From: Devosia aurantiaca
Lineage (GTDB): Bacteria > Pseudomonadota > Alphaproteobacteria > Rhizobiales > Devosiaceae
NCBI RefSeq assembly: GCF_011058215.1
Contig: NZ_JAALFG010000001.1
Location: 935,001 to 999,000, forward strand
Reading direction: 5' to 3'
Length of the DNA: 64,000 bases
Position 1 is the first letter of the stretch. Each line of letters opens with the position of its first letter. Under the pieces are notes generated by a model, which was not told the origin of the DNA, made no database searches, and saw only the letters and a list, made by a program, of their open reading frames with translations. Positions 48,500-58,026 of this stretch are shown piece by piece. Both the position numbers and the translations under genes were made by a program.

Positions 48500-50031
48500 A
48501 TGAACGTACAGCCGCGCTTCCAAAGCAATTTTCTGAGCCCCAACCTTAGTGATCCGCGGCTTTCGGCGCAACGCAGCTATCGCATGCTGATCGACGGGCA
48601 GGAGGTGGACGCGGCGTCGGGCGAGACCATTTCGCGCGAAAGCCCCGGCCACCGCGGCAAGGTGGTGGGTACATGGCCCGCCGGCTCCACCGAAGACGCC
48701 GACCGCGCCATCGCCGCCGCGCGACGCGCGTTCGACGACGGTCCCTGGGCACGCATGAGCGGCGCCGAACGCTCGACCATCCTCCATCGCGTCGCCGCCG
48801 GCATCCTGGAGCATCAGGACGAACTGGGCCTCATAGAATGCCTCGAAACCGGCAAGCCAATTGCGCAGGCGACGGGGAAATCGGCTATTGCGCCGACCTC
48901 TGGACCTATGCGGCCGGCATGGCGCGGGGCCTTGAGGGCGACTCGCACAACGCCATTGGCGACAATCGCCTCGGCCTCGTGCTGCGCGAGCCGGCCGGCG
49001 TCGTCGGCATCATCACGCCCTGGAATTTCCCCTTTATCATCGTCTCCGAACGCGTGCCGTGGGCGCTGGGCGCGGGCTGCACCGTGGTGGTGAAGCCCTC
49101 CGAATTCACCTCCGGCACGACCATTCGCCTGGCCCAGATCGCGCTTGAAGCAGGACTCCCGGCCGGTGTGTTCAACGTCATCACCGGCACCGGTCCCGCC
49201 GCCGGGCAGATGCTGGCCGAAGATCCGCGCGTCGATGTGCTGGCCTTCACCGGCTCGGTGCGCGTCGGCACCCATCTTGCAGCGCTCGCTGCGCCGACGG
49301 TCAAGCGAGTCGGGCTCGAGCTTGGTGGCAAGGGGCCGCAGATCGTCTTTGCCGATGCCGATCTCAAGGCCGCCGCCGATGGCATCGCCTATGGCGTTTA
49401 TCACAATGCCGGCCAGTGCTGCATTTCGGGCAGCCGCTTGATCGTCCACAATTCCATCCGCCCGGCTTTGCTCGATCGGCTGCTCGACCTTTCCAAGCGC
49501 CTGCCCTTCGGCGATCCGCTGGGCCAGGGCAAGTTCGGCGCCATGGTCACCGAACAACACGCCGAAAAGGTCGCGAGCTACATCGCAAAGGGCATTGCCG
49601 AAGGCGCCGAACTCTTGCTCGGCGGCGACCAGATCGCGGTCGACAAGGGCAATTTCATCGCCCCCACCGTTTTTGACAAAGTGACGCCGCAGATGGCCAT
49701 CGCCCAGGAAGAAATCTTTGGGCCGGTGCTCTCGACCATCGGCTTCGACACGCCGGAGGAGGCCGTGGCGCTGGCAAACGGTACGCCCTATGGGCTTTCC
49801 GCCAGCGTCTGGTCGCGCGATCTCGAAACTGCCATCCAGACCACGCGCCGCGTCAAGGCCGGCCGCTTCTGGATCAACTCGGTGATCGACGGCACCGCCG
49901 AAATGCCGATCGGCGGCTACAAGAAGAGCGGCACCGGCCGCGAGCTGGGCCGCTATGGCTTTGACGAATATTCGCAGTTCAAGGGTCTGCACATGACCCT
50001 TGGGCGGCCACAACCGTGGTTCCAGCACTAA
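48500..50031 (+). CDS. NAD(P)-dependent aldehyde dehydrogenase (frame break at 48874-48877)
   Basis: The repaired length is about 510 aa. The frame breaks in GGGG at 48874-48877; one more G joins AQATG to EIGYCADLWTYAAGMARGLE. Catalytic features are intact: GIITPWNFPF (Asn), FTGSVRVG (cofactor), LELGGKGPQIVF (general-base Glu), NAGQCCISGSRL (nucleophile Cys) and EEIFGPVLS. It is closest in look to betaine-aldehyde/lactaldehyde dehydrogenases. In this locus it could oxidise a sugar-derived aldehyde, for example a semialdehyde or glycolaldehyde/lactaldehyde; this is inferred. ATG 48500 has a weak ribosome site; ATG 48584 is an alternative. Confidence 0.88.
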
Positions 50032-50152
50032 GCCCAAAAAGGGCAAGAGCCGGAACCATCGGGAGGGAATTGGACGGTGGTTTTCTTGGTCGGAAGCGCC
50101 GTCCGGAGCGGGTCAGAGGAGGCCCGCACGATCCAAAGGGAGGATTAACACC

Positions 50153-51109
50153 ATGAAGCTGACCAAAACCACTGCGGCCTTGCTGGCCGGCTGCGCGCTC
50201 GCCGCCCCGGTTGCAACGCTGGCCCAGGATCAGGAGCCGGTTTCGGCGACCATGATCATCTACCTCGATCCATCCGTGCAGTTCTTCAATCCGGTGGTGA
50301 AAGGCGCGCAGGACGCCGCTGCCGCCTTCAACGTCGATCTCGACGTCCAATATGCCAACAACGATCCGGTACGCCAGAACGACCTGATCGATAGCGCCGT
50401 CGCAACCGGCGTCAACGGTATTGCCGTGGCCATCTCGAGCTCCGACGCCTTCGACGACAGTATCTGCAATGCCGTGGATGCCGGCATCATCGTCATCGGC
50501 TTCAACAATGACGATCTCGAAGGCGCCGACGGCAATTGCCGCCAGGCCTATGTCGGCATGGACGAAGAAGCCTCCGGCTACGAGCTGGGCAAGCGCATGA
50601 TCGAAGCCTTCGACCTCAAGGAAGGCGACGTGGTGTTCAACCCGCGCGAAATTCCCGAAGCCAGCTTCGCCGTCGCACGCGGCGGCGGCATCGAGCGGGC
50701 CATGGGCGAGGCCGGCATCACCGTCGAAACCGTGCGTGCCGGGCTCGATCCCGCCGAAGCGCAGAACATCATGGCGCAGGCGCTGATTGCCAATCCCAAT
50801 ATCAAGGCCGTGTTCGGCACCGGGTCGGTGACTTCGACGGTTGGCGCCGGCGCCATCAGGGATGCCGGTGTCGAAGTGCCGTTCGGCGGCTTCGACCTGG
50901 CGGTAGAAATTGCCGATGCGGTCGAGAGCGGCGCCATGTTCGCGACCATGGACCAGCAGCCCTACCTCCAGGGCTACTACCCGATCGCCATGATCGCTAT
51001 GGCCGCCCGCTATGGCCTGACGCCGACCGATGTCGACACCGGCCAGGGCGCCTTTCTCGACCAGGACCGCATCGGCGCCGTCAAGCCGCTGATCGGCTCG
51101 TACCGGTAG
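50153..51109 (+). CDS. Sugar ABC transporter periplasmic binding protein (RbsB/FrcB type)
   Basis: A 318-residue protein. AAAGGGAGG lies 9-10 bases before ATG 50153. The signal peptide (TTAALLAGCALAAPVATLAQ) is cleaved near residue 25. The mature protein is a type I periplasmic fold with FFNPVVKGAQDAAAAFNVDL, VNGIAVAISSSDAFDD, AYVGMDEEASGYELGKRM and AVFGTGSVTSTVGA. Cluster order (binding protein, permease, ATPase, then a ROK kinase) matches fructose-type Frc systems of Rhizobiales, but the sugar is unknown. It follows the aldehyde dehydrogenase by 121 bp. Confidence 0.88.
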   Translation: MKLTKTTAALLAGCALAAPVATLAQDQEPVSATMIIYLDPSVQFFNPVVKGAQDAAAAFNVDLDVQYANNDPVRQNDLIDSAVATGVNGIAVAISSSDAFDDSICNAVDAGIIVIGFNNDDLEGADGNCRQAYVGMDEEASGYELGKRMIEAFDLKEGDVVFNPREIPEASFAVARGGGIERAMGEAGITVETVRAGLDPAEAQNIMAQALIANPNIKAVFGTGSVTSTVGAGAIRDAGVEVPFGGFDLAVEIADAVESGAMFATMDQQPYLQGYYPIAMIAMAARYGLTPTDVDTGQGAFLDQDRIGAVKPLIGSYR

Positions 51110-51115
51110 AAGCGT

Positions 51116-51216
51116 CCCCCACCCAGCCTCCCCGTAAGTCGGGGGAGGAGTCTGATCCAGCCAAGACCTGAGATCGAGCTCCTCCCCCTCCTGAAGGGGG
51201 AGGTCGGGTGGGGGTG
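51116..51216. repeat. Long GC-rich palindromic intergenic repeat, copy 2
   Basis: CCCCCACCC-GCCTCCCC on the left and GGGGGAGG-CGGGTGGGGG on the right, with GGAGGAG and CTCCTCC inside, related to the copy at 11651-11766. It lies between the binding-protein and permease genes of an ABC operon, where such hairpins often protect the upstream mRNA and raise binding-protein yield. Confidence 0.8.
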
Positions 51217-51255
51217 CCTCGGCCAAGTGCCTGTCTCAGACGATTGGATACCATC

Positions 51256-52275
51256 GTGACCGTTTTGACCCATGCTCAAGCCGGGGCGCCTCGGCGTTCG
51301 ACCGGCGAGTGGCTGCACCAACTTCTTTCCATGCCGGCCGGGGCGATCCTGCTGGTCTTTATCCTGGTGCAGCTTGGCTGCATCCTTGCCGGCCTCTTGT
51401 TCCCGGACGACTTCCGCTACCTGTCGTCCGCCAATATGGGCATCATGATGCGATCCGTGCCGGTGCTCGGCTGCCTCGCGCTCGGCGCCGGCGTGCTGAT
51501 GATCGCTGGCGAATTCGATCTCTCGATCGGCTCGGTCTATACGCTCACCGCCGTGGTCATGGCCATGCTGGTCGGCAACGGCGTCGATGCTTTTATCGCC
51601 GCTCCGATCGGGCTCCTGATCGGCGCCGCCATTGGCGTCCTCAATGGCGCGCTGACCCTGCGCTTCAACCTGCCGAGCTTTATCGTGACGCTCGGCGGCC
51701 TGTTGTTCTGGCGCGGCGCCGTGCTTCTGATAAATGGCGCGGTGCAGGTGCGTTTCGATCCCAACCCGGTCTTTGCCGCCATATTCGGCGGCACCGTCCT
51801 CGGCATCAACGCGGCCTTCATCTGGTTCGTGGCTCTTTGCGTGCTCTTTTACCTCCTGATGCACCGCCATCGCTTCGGCAATCATGTCTTTGCCACCGGC
51901 GGCAACCGCTCGGCGGCCACCGCCATCGGCGTCAATACCGGCCGCATCAAGATCATTGCCTTCGCCATTGCCGGCGCCATGGCAGCCTTTGCCGGCATCT
52001 TGGCCACCACCCGCGTCGGCTCTGTGCAGCCGGGCCAGGGTGCGGGCCTCGAGCTGCAGGCCATCGCCGCCTGCGTCATCGGCGGACTGTCCCTACGCGG
52101 CGGCCGCGGCTCGATCCTCGGCGTTTTCCTCGGCGTCATGCTGATCTTCACCATTACCGACGTGCTGCTGCTGATGCGGGCCCCAGGCTTTTACCTCGAC
52201 ATGTTCATTGCTGCGCTGATCGTCGCCGCATCCATCTTCAATCACGGCCTTAACCGCGGAGGAGCACGCGAATGA
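51256..52275 (+). CDS. Sugar ABC transporter permease (RbsC/FrcC type)
   Basis: About 339 aa with 8-10 helices. The family pattern is visible: GCLALGAGVLMIAGEFDLSI then GSVYTLTAVVMAM, LNGALTLRFNLPSFIVTLGG, FWRGAVLLINGA, FATGGNRSAATAIGVNTGRI and AIAACVIGGLSLRGGRGSIL. The usual start is set at GTG 51256; ATG 51331 is possible. Its stop overlaps the ATPase start by 4 bp. It works as a homodimer with the ATPase that follows. Confidence 0.88.
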   Translation: MTVLTHAQAGAPRRSTGEWLHQLLSMPAGAILLVFILVQLGCILAGLLFPDDFRYLSSANMGIMMRSVPVLGCLALGAGVLMIAGEFDLSIGSVYTLTAVVMAMLVGNGVDAFIAAPIGLLIGAAIGVLNGALTLRFNLPSFIVTLGGLLFWRGAVLLINGAVQVRFDPNPVFAAIFGGTVLGINAAFIWFVALCVLFYLLMHRHRFGNHVFATGGNRSAATAIGVNTGRIKIIAFAIAGAMAAFAGILATTRVGSVQPGQGAGLELQAIAACVIGGLSLRGGRGSILGVFLGVMLIFTITDVLLLMRAPGFYLDMFIAALIVAASIFNHGLNRGGARE

Positions 52276-52998
52276 GCCTCCTGGCGCTGCACAACATCAA
52301 CAAGACCTTTGGGCCGCTGAAAGCCCTGACCGATCTCAGCTTCGAAGTTGGTCATAGCGAAGTCGTCGGCCTCCTCGGCGACAACGGGGCCGGCAAGTCG
52401 ACCACGGTCAACATGATCTCCGGCATCCACCGTCCGAGCTCGGGCTATATCTCGGTCGACGGCGTGAAGCAGGATTTCACCTGCAGGCTGGACTCGGCAG
52501 ATGCCGGGATCGAGACCATCTACCAGAACACCGCTCGTGGACTCGCTCTCGATCTCGCGCAACATCTTCCTCGGCCGCGAACTCACCAACCGCTTCGGCA
52601 TGCTCGATCTCAAGCGCATGCGCGAGATCTCCATGCAGGTGCTCGAAAGCGCCGTGCACATTTCGGGCATCGACTCGCCGGACAAACTCGTCGGCGATCT
52701 CTCGGGCGGGCAGAAACAGGCCGTCGCCATCGCCCGCGCCGTCTTCTTCAAACGCCGCGTCCTGCTGCTCGACGAGCCGACGTCGGCCCTTTCCGTGCGC
52801 GAGACCGAAGCGCTTCTGGGCCAGGTGCTCAAGCTCAAGGCCGAGGGCGTTTCGAGCGTTCTCGTTACGCACAATCTCTACCACGCCTACCAGGTCTGCG
52901 ACCGCTTCGTGATCATGAGCCACGGCACCAAGGTGCTCGATGTCGCCAAGGCGGATTCAACCATCGAGGAACTGACTCAGCACGTCATCCTCACCTGA
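52272..52998 (+). CDS. Sugar ABC transporter ATPase, single-domain (FrcA type; frame break near 52533)
   Basis: About 241 aa, one ATPase domain rather than the double RbsA form, as in FrcA. Walker A is GDNGAGKST; after ETIYQNT the frame shifts at about 52529-52536 (a 2-base loss or 1-base gain) into LVDSLSISRNIFLGREL. Then come DLSGGQKQAVAIARA (signature), VLLLDEPTSAL (Walker B) and VTHNL (switch His). ATG 52272 overlaps the permease stop. A terminator follows at 53028-53056, ending the transport operon. Confidence 0.87.
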
Positions 52999-53027
52999 TC
53001 GGCGGCGGATCCTCGCTGCCGCATGAG

Positions 53028-53056
53028 AGGGAGTGCTCCTGCGGGCACTCCCTTTT
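53028..53056 (+). terminator. Rho-independent terminator of the sugar ABC operon
   Basis: AGGGAGTGC (53028-53036) pairs with GCACTCCCT (53045-53053) around an 8-base loop, followed by a short T-tract (TTTTGCTTT). Confidence 0.75.
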
Positions 53057-53087
53057 GCTTTGCCGCCGGGGCTTGTAGAAGCCTCCT

Positions 53088-53985
53088 ATGATCACCTGTT
53101 TCGATATCGGCGGCACGACCATCAAGGCAGCGCGGGCGAGGGGGCTGGGCGACCTCGTGCCGCTCGGCCGCGTGCCGACGCCGCGAGACGATTTTGACGC
53201 CTTCGTCGCCGCCATCGGCGAACTGGCGCCGGACGGACCGCTGGCGATCTCCATCACCGGCGTGGTCGATCCCGAAAGCGGTTTGGCGACGGTCGCCAAT
53301 ATTCCCTGCGTCGATGGGCGGTTCTTAGCGGCAGAGCTTGGTGCGGCGCTCGGCCGGCAAGTGCTCGTCGCCAATGACGCCGATTGTTTTGTCCTTGCCG
53401 AAGCTTATGCCGGTGCGGGGCAGGGGCACCGGGTCGTCTTCGGCGCCATTCTCGGCACCGGCGTTGGCGGCGGCATCGTCGTCGATGGCAAGCTCCATCG
53501 CGGTGCCGGTGGGCTCGGGGGCGAGTGGGGGGCACGGGACCATCGTCGCCACCAAGGTCAGCGTGCCGCCCTTCGACGTACCGCATTTCGCCTGTGGCTG
53601 TGGCCTCAGCGGTTGCCTCGATACGGTCGGCGCCGCTCGCGGCATCGAGCGATTGCACCGGCTACTGCATGGCGCCGACCTCGCCAGCACGGCAATCGTT
53701 GCGGCCTGGGAAAGCGGCGACGGCGCAGCCGCACAGACGGTCGATCTCTATGTCGAGCTGGTGGCGCAGCCGCTGGCGCTGGTAATCAATATCGTCGGGC
53801 CCGACATCATCCCGGTCGGCGGCGGCATGGGCAATGCACCCGTCCTGATCGCGCGGCTGGATGCAGCGGTGCGGGCGCGCATCCTGCGCCGCATCGATCG
53901 GCCACTGGTCGTGCCTGCGCAGCTCACCGTCGATGCCGGACTGATCGGCGCCGCCAGCCTCGGCTTTTCGGAGGGTCTCGCATGA
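53088..53985 (+). CDS. ROK-family sugar kinase (frame break in G run 53527-53532)
   Basis: About 298 aa after repair. The phosphate loop is CFDIGGTTIKAARARG, and ANDADCFVLAEAYAGAGQGH plus GAILGTGVGGGIVVDG form the conserved ROK core with catalytic Asp. Six G at 53527-53532 are one too many; five give GGEWGHGTI. The zinc site is HFACGCGLSGCLD (C-x-C-G-x-x-G-C). Lack of an N-terminal helix-turn-helix marks it as a kinase rather than a repressor. It probably phosphorylates the imported hexose or aminosugar. The stop overlaps cutC by 4 bp. Confidence 0.87.
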
Positions 53986-54695
53986 TCGTCGAAATCTGCG
54001 TCGACGATGCGGCAGGCCTTGCAGCCGCCATCGAAGGTGGCGCCAGCCGGGTCGAACTCTGCTCGGTGCTGGAACTGGGCGGACTGACGCCGAGCCCAGG
54101 CCTGCTGACGCTAGCCGCAAAGGCACCGGTTCCGGTGCGCGCCATGATCCGGCCGCGGCCCGGCGACTTCGTCTTCGGCGAGGCCGATATCGAAACCATG
54201 ATCGCCGAGATCGCCGCCGTCCGGGCAGCGGGGCTCGAAGGGGTCGTGCTGGGTGCAAGCCTGGCCGATGGCCGGCTCGACGTGGAAACGCTGGGTCACC
54301 TGCGCCAGGCCGCCACCGGGATGAAGGCAACGCTCCATCGCGCCATCGACCTCGTGCCGGACATGGCGGAGGCGGTGGAGCAGGCGATAGCGCTCGGCTT
54401 CGACACCATCCTGACATCGGGTCGCAAGCACACGGCGCTCGGGGGCATCGACGATATAGCCCTGGCGCATCGCGTTGCCGCTGGTCGGATCACCATCATG
54501 GCCGGCTCCGGCGTCAACGGATCATCGGCGCCCGATATTCTTGCCCGCGTGCCGCTCGCCGCGCTTCACGGCGCCTGTGCCGTGGCGGCAGAACCGGCGA
54601 GCGCCGCCGCAGCACGCCTTGTGTTCGCAAGCCCAGGCCGCCGCAGCACCAGCATGACAATGGTTCGCGCGCTGGTCGAGGCTGCCAAAATCTAG
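53982..54695 (+). CDS. cutC: CutC-family protein
   Basis: A 237-residue TIM-barrel protein. ICVDDAAGLAAAIEGGASRVE opens it, with ELCSVLELGGLTPS, RAMIRPRPGDFVF, VLGASLADGRLD, LHRAIDLVPD, FDTILTSGRKHTAL and IMAGSGVN, which are diagnostic of CutC. CutC was first linked to copper homeostasis, but copper binding in bacteria is disputed and the barrel looks enzymatic. Its coupling to a ROK kinase and sugar transporter here argues for a carbohydrate role, as an inference. It converges on the M81 peptidase gene, overlapping its stop. Confidence 0.9.
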   Translation: MIVEICVDDAAGLAAAIEGGASRVELCSVLELGGLTPSPGLLTLAAKAPVPVRAMIRPRPGDFVFGEADIETMIAEIAAVRAAGLEGVVLGASLADGRLDVETLGHLRQAATGMKATLHRAIDLVPDMAEAVEQAIALGFDTILTSGRKHTALGGIDDIALAHRVAAGRITIMAGSGVNGSSAPDILARVPLAALHGACAVAAEPASAAAARLVFASPGRRSTSMTMVRALVEAAKI

Positions 54696-56125
54696 CTGGC
54701 GCGGGCCGACCACTTTACCACTGGCGTGAAGGCGAAATCGCGATCGAATGGAAAGCTCGGCCGCGGCGTATGCTTGCGCTCGGTGCGCTCGACGAACTGG
54801 TCGACGACGCCGGGCGACAGGGCCATGATGCCGGGATTGGCGATCGGTCCGAGTTCGGGCGAGAGATACCCCGACTTGACCGCGATGATCCTGGCCGCAT
54901 GCGGGTCGAGGCCGAGCCGGGTGAAATCGACGATATTGTGGAAGGGGCGGCGCCGGGCGGTGAGCACAAGCTCGATGCCGCCAATACGCACCACCGCTTC
55001 GCGCAGCCGTGGCTCGGCGGTTTCGAGCAAGAACACCACTTCGGCGTTCGCATCGACCGGTGTGCTGGAAGGATCGAGGCTGGCGCCGATATGAAGCGAC
55101 ACCGTCGCGCCAATGCCTGCAGCATAGGCGGCTTCGGTCGCGGCCTTATCGGTGATGCCGGCAAAGATCACGCCCTGTGCGTCGCGGGCGATCAGCGCCG
55201 CCAGCACCTCGGCACGATCGCCAACGCCGCCGCCGGTGGGGTTGTCCCCGGATTCGGCAAGCACGACGGGGTGGGTCGCGCTGGCGATCGCCTGGTCGAC
55301 GCAGTCCTCGATCGAGCCGGTCTCCATGCCGAACACGAATTTTTCGCGCACGTCCCAATAGCCTTGCGCCAGCCTGGTGGCTGCTGCCGTCATGGCGGCG
55401 CGGTCGGTGCCGGTGACCACGGCGCAGGCGGTGGCGCGGGGCTCGTCGGCCCAGACATAGCCGACCTGGAAGGAAGCATCCCAGATGCCGGTCGGCTCTT
55501 CGATCTCGTGGATTTGCGTGTAGAAGGACCGCGCCGGCTCGTCCTGGGTGGAGGTACGTTCACCCGGCAGAAGCACCGGAACCGGGGCCCAGGCGACAAG
55601 CGGTTTTTTGCCCGAGCGCAGGGCACGGACCAGCATGGTGACCGAGCGGCGCATCGTGTCCTGCACGTCGATATGGGGCGCCGTGCGATAGGTCGAAAAC
55701 ATGTCGAGTGCGTCGACAATGCGCTGGCTGACATTGCCATGAAGATCGTAGCTGGCCGAGATCAGCACGTCGGGCCCGACCGTCTGGCGCACGGCGGCGA
55801 TGAAGTCGCCCTCCGCATCGAACAGGCCTTCGACGAACATGGCGCCATGCATGGGAAGGTAGACGCCGTCCAGCGCGCCGGCAGCCTTGATTCCTGCCAG
55901 GATTTCCGCCTTCCACGTCTCGTATATGCCGCGCTCCACCGGCCCGCCGGCAATGGCGCGGGCATGCAGCACGGTGATGAATTCGGCCGGAAAGTGCGTC
56001 AGGAAATCGAAATACTGATCCTTGAGCATGGCCGGACCGCGCAGCACGCGGAAATCGGCCTCGCGATTGAGCACGGGATTATAGGTGCTGCATTCGATAT
56101 GCAGTCCGGCAACGGCGATGCGCAT
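54692..56125 (-). CDS. M81-family metallopeptidase (MlrC-like)
   Basis: A 477-residue protein of the MlrC/DUF1485 family. It opens MRIAVAGLHIECSTYNPV, and holds GVYLPMHGAMFVEGLFDAEG, YDLHGNVSQRIVDALDM, SGDNPTGGGVGDRAEVLAAL and FAGITDKAATEAAYAAGIGA; conserved His/Asp/Glu in these are probable metal ligands. MlrC cleaves linearised microcystin peptides, but most family members, often beside ABC transporters, have unknown amide or peptide-like substrates. No signal peptide. It overlaps the MFS gene by 1 bp and is transcribed with it. Confidence 0.88.
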   Translation of the reverse strand: MRIAVAGLHIECSTYNPVLNREADFRVLRGPAMLKDQYFDFLTHFPAEFITVLHARAIAGGPVERGIYETWKAEILAGIKAAGALDGVYLPMHGAMFVEGLFDAEGDFIAAVRQTVGPDVLISASYDLHGNVSQRIVDALDMFSTYRTAPHIDVQDTMRRSVTMLVRALRSGKKPLVAWAPVPVLLPGERTSTQDEPARSFYTQIHEIEEPTGIWDASFQVGYVWADEPRATACAVVTGTDRAAMTAAATRLAQGYWDVREKFVFGMETGSIEDCVDQAIASATHPVVLAESGDNPTGGGVGDRAEVLAALIARDAQGVIFAGITDKAATEAAYAAGIGATVSLHIGASLDPSSTPVDANAEVVFLLETAEPRLREAVVRIGGIELVLTARRRPFHNIVDFTRLGLDPHAARIIAVKSGYLSPELGPIANPGIMALSPGVVDQFVERTERKHTPRPSFPFDRDFAFTPVVKWSARAS

Positions 56126-57306
56126 TAGAGCACTCCGGGAACATCGGCTTGGGGATGGGCAGGGGCAGTGGTGGCTCGGGGCGCGAGCCGCCCGGTAAGG
56201 AACAGGCTGATCAGCAGGACCGGGATCACGCAGGCAATGCCGAAGCGGATGCCGCTATGCTCGGCGATAAAGCCGATCAACGGCGGTCCGATCAGAAAGC
56301 CGGTCAGCGCCACAAAGGAGAGTACGGCGACATTGGCAGAAGCGGCGCGATCGCCCAGTCCCGCAGCAGCGGTCACGGCCAGGGGGAAGCCGACCGAAAC
56401 GCCGACGCCGATAACGCCAAAGCCTAGCAGCGCCACTTCGACGCTCGGCGCAAGGTAAAGCACGATGCCGCCGACCACGGCCAGCGCTCCGCAGAGCCGC
56501 GCGGTGGCGACGCCGCCCAGACGGCGCTTCAGCGTATCGCCACCAAAGCGGCCGGCCGCGACCATGAAGGCGAACACAGAATAGCCGAGCCCGACAAACC
56601 CGCCTTCCGCATCGAGCGCATCTCGGAGGAAAATGGCGGACCAGTCGGCCATGGCGCCTTCGGTCATGGTGATGCCGAAAACGAAGAGGCAAATGCCGAG
56701 GAGTGCGGGGCTGGGCAGCGACCAGGCCGAACGCTTTTCCTCTCCGGCATGGGGCGCGTCTGAAAGTTTGGGCAGCGCATAGCCGTTGAGCAGCGCCAGG
56801 GGCAGCACCAGTATCGCGACCAGCGGCACGGCAATGGCGGGCATGAGGTCGATGGCGGCAAAACCCGAGCCGATCAAACTGCCCGCCATGATCCCAGCGA
56901 CCAACAACCGTGCGCCGTGTTCATGATCAGCTTGCCGCTGGCTTTTTCGACGAGATCGGCCTCGACGTTAAGGCCCAGCTCGACAAAGGACATGGCCGAG
57001 CCGACGCACATCAGCGCCACGAACAAGAGGATCGGATCTGGAGCGAGCACCGGCAGGCTGATGGCGAAAGAATAAAGGATGAAGCCGACAATGATGGCGG
57101 CGCGCGCCAATCCGGCCCACCAGCGGACCGGCAAAGGGCAGGGTGACAAGCGTGCCGCAGGGCAGGCCCAACAAGGCCAGTGCCAGCGAAGCCGGACCAA
57201 GCCCCAGCGCCGCCTGGACTTCGGGAATACGCGGCAGCCAGGAGCCGAAGGCGATCGGCTGGAGAAAGAACACCAGCATGACGAGGCGGGTCGGTGAAAG
57301 CATCAT
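56125..57306 (-). CDS. MFS transporter (two frame breaks, near 57103 and 56894)
   Basis: About 393 aa with 12 helices once repaired. MMLSPTRLVMLVFFLQPIAF opens it, with GSWLPRIPEVQAALGL typical of the FucP/YbjJ-like group. The first break lies in alternating GC at about 57098-57108 (RIGAR joins AAIIVGFILYS); the second is a missing G at about 56893-56895 (SLG joins IMAGSLIGSGFAA). The C-terminal half (LFVFGITMTEGAMADWSAIF then LRDALDAEGGFVGLGYSVFA) is intact. The substrate is unknown and may be a sugar or the substrate/product of the M81 enzyme encoded next. Two breaks in one gene leave a small chance of a real pseudogene. Confidence 0.8.
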
Positions 57307-57320
57307 GATCCTTGAAGAAA

Positions 57321-57446
57321 CCCCTCGTCCGTCTCGCTCACGCGAGCCACCTTCTCCCGCAGGGGAGAAGGGCAACCGGTAGCGCCCTACCCGCAGTGCC
57401 CCTTCTCCCCTCGCGGGAGAAGGTGCCCGAAGGGCGGATGAGGGGG
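57321..57446. repeat. CCCTCGTCC...CTTCTCCC palindromic intergenic repeat
   Basis: CCCCTCGTCCGTCTCGC with CACCTTCTCCCGCAGGGGAGAAGG on the left is matched by CCTTCTCCCCTCGCGGGAGAAGGTG and GGCGGATGAGGGG on the right. The 125-bp unit folds end to end. It is a common palindromic repeat type in Rhizobiales and differs from the two other families in this window. Confidence 0.8.
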
Positions 57447-57489
57447 CGCGCACGCCATTCGAGCGTAGCTCTCATGGCCTCGCCGCCTC

Positions 57490-57514
57490 AAAATTGCTCC
57501 ACTGGAGCAATTTG
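57490..57514. repeat. Dispersed CTCC-ACT-GGAG hairpin element, copy 2
   Basis: AAAATTGCTCC and GGAGCAATTT form a 10-bp stem with an ACT loop. It matches the element at 13864-13888 with compensatory base changes (TCG/CGA to TTG/CAA), so the hairpin is conserved rather than the sequence. It lies just after the SnoaL-like gene on the reverse strand and may terminate it. Confidence 0.7.
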
Positions 57515-57516
57515 CC

Positions 57517-58011
57517 CTAGCGGGACGTCGTCGAGCCCATCGGATACGGCAAGTAACCGACGAACCCCGTCAGCTTCCACTGGCCGTCGACCTTGCGGCA
57601 GAAGTAGAGCGTCTGCCAATTGAGCCGGTCGACGCCGCCATCGGCGAGCTTGATCTCGCCATCGAACTTCTTGTGCGCGACGGCGCGCTCGCCGGTGATC
57701 TCGATTTCGGTCAGGCTGGTGGCCCGGTGAATGCCCGCCTCCTGGTCTTCGGCATAGACCACGGACTGGCCTTCGCGCGCCTGGCGGACCCATTCGTCGC
57801 GGTAATCGGCCAATGTCGGATAACTGATCGTCCAGCCGTCAGGATTGTCTTTCTTGTTGCCGTTGATGCCCATAAAGTCGTCGGCAACGAAGTCGCCTTC
57901 CACCATCGACCAGTCGGCATTGACGAAAGCCTTGATGTCGCGCGGCACCAGCATGGTCCAGATTGCCGATCGATCGGCATCGTTGGGGAAGGGATTGGTC
58001 GATAGGCTCAT
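57517..58011 (-). CDS. NTF2/SnoaL-like hypothetical protein
   Basis: A 164-residue protein. The pattern of an N-terminal helix pair (SAIWTMLVPRDIKAFVNADW), then a conserved VEGDFVADDFMGINGN, then alternating strands (SLTEIEITGERAVAHKKFDG and WQTLYFCRKVDGQWKLTGFV) fits the cone-shaped NTF2-like fold used by SnoaL-type enzymes and ligand-binding proteins. No clear catalytic residues. ATG 58011 is favoured; ATG 58026 is an alternative. It is probably cytoplasmic and monocistronic, in antisense orientation to the ABC operon. Confidence 0.6.
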   Translation of the reverse strand: MSLSTNPFPNDADRSAIWTMLVPRDIKAFVNADWSMVEGDFVADDFMGINGNKKDNPDGWTISYPTLADYRDEWVRQAREGQSVVYAEDQEAGIHRATSLTEIEITGERAVAHKKFDGEIKLADGGVDRLNWQTLYFCRKVDGQWKLTGFVGYLPYPMGSTTSR

Positions 58012-58026
58012 CGGTTCGGTCCACAT

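Noticed and set aside
54770..56128. A 452-residue forward open frame opposite the M81 peptidase
   Set aside because: It is an antisense shadow with exact frame correspondence; the reverse-strand protein matches a known family over its full length.
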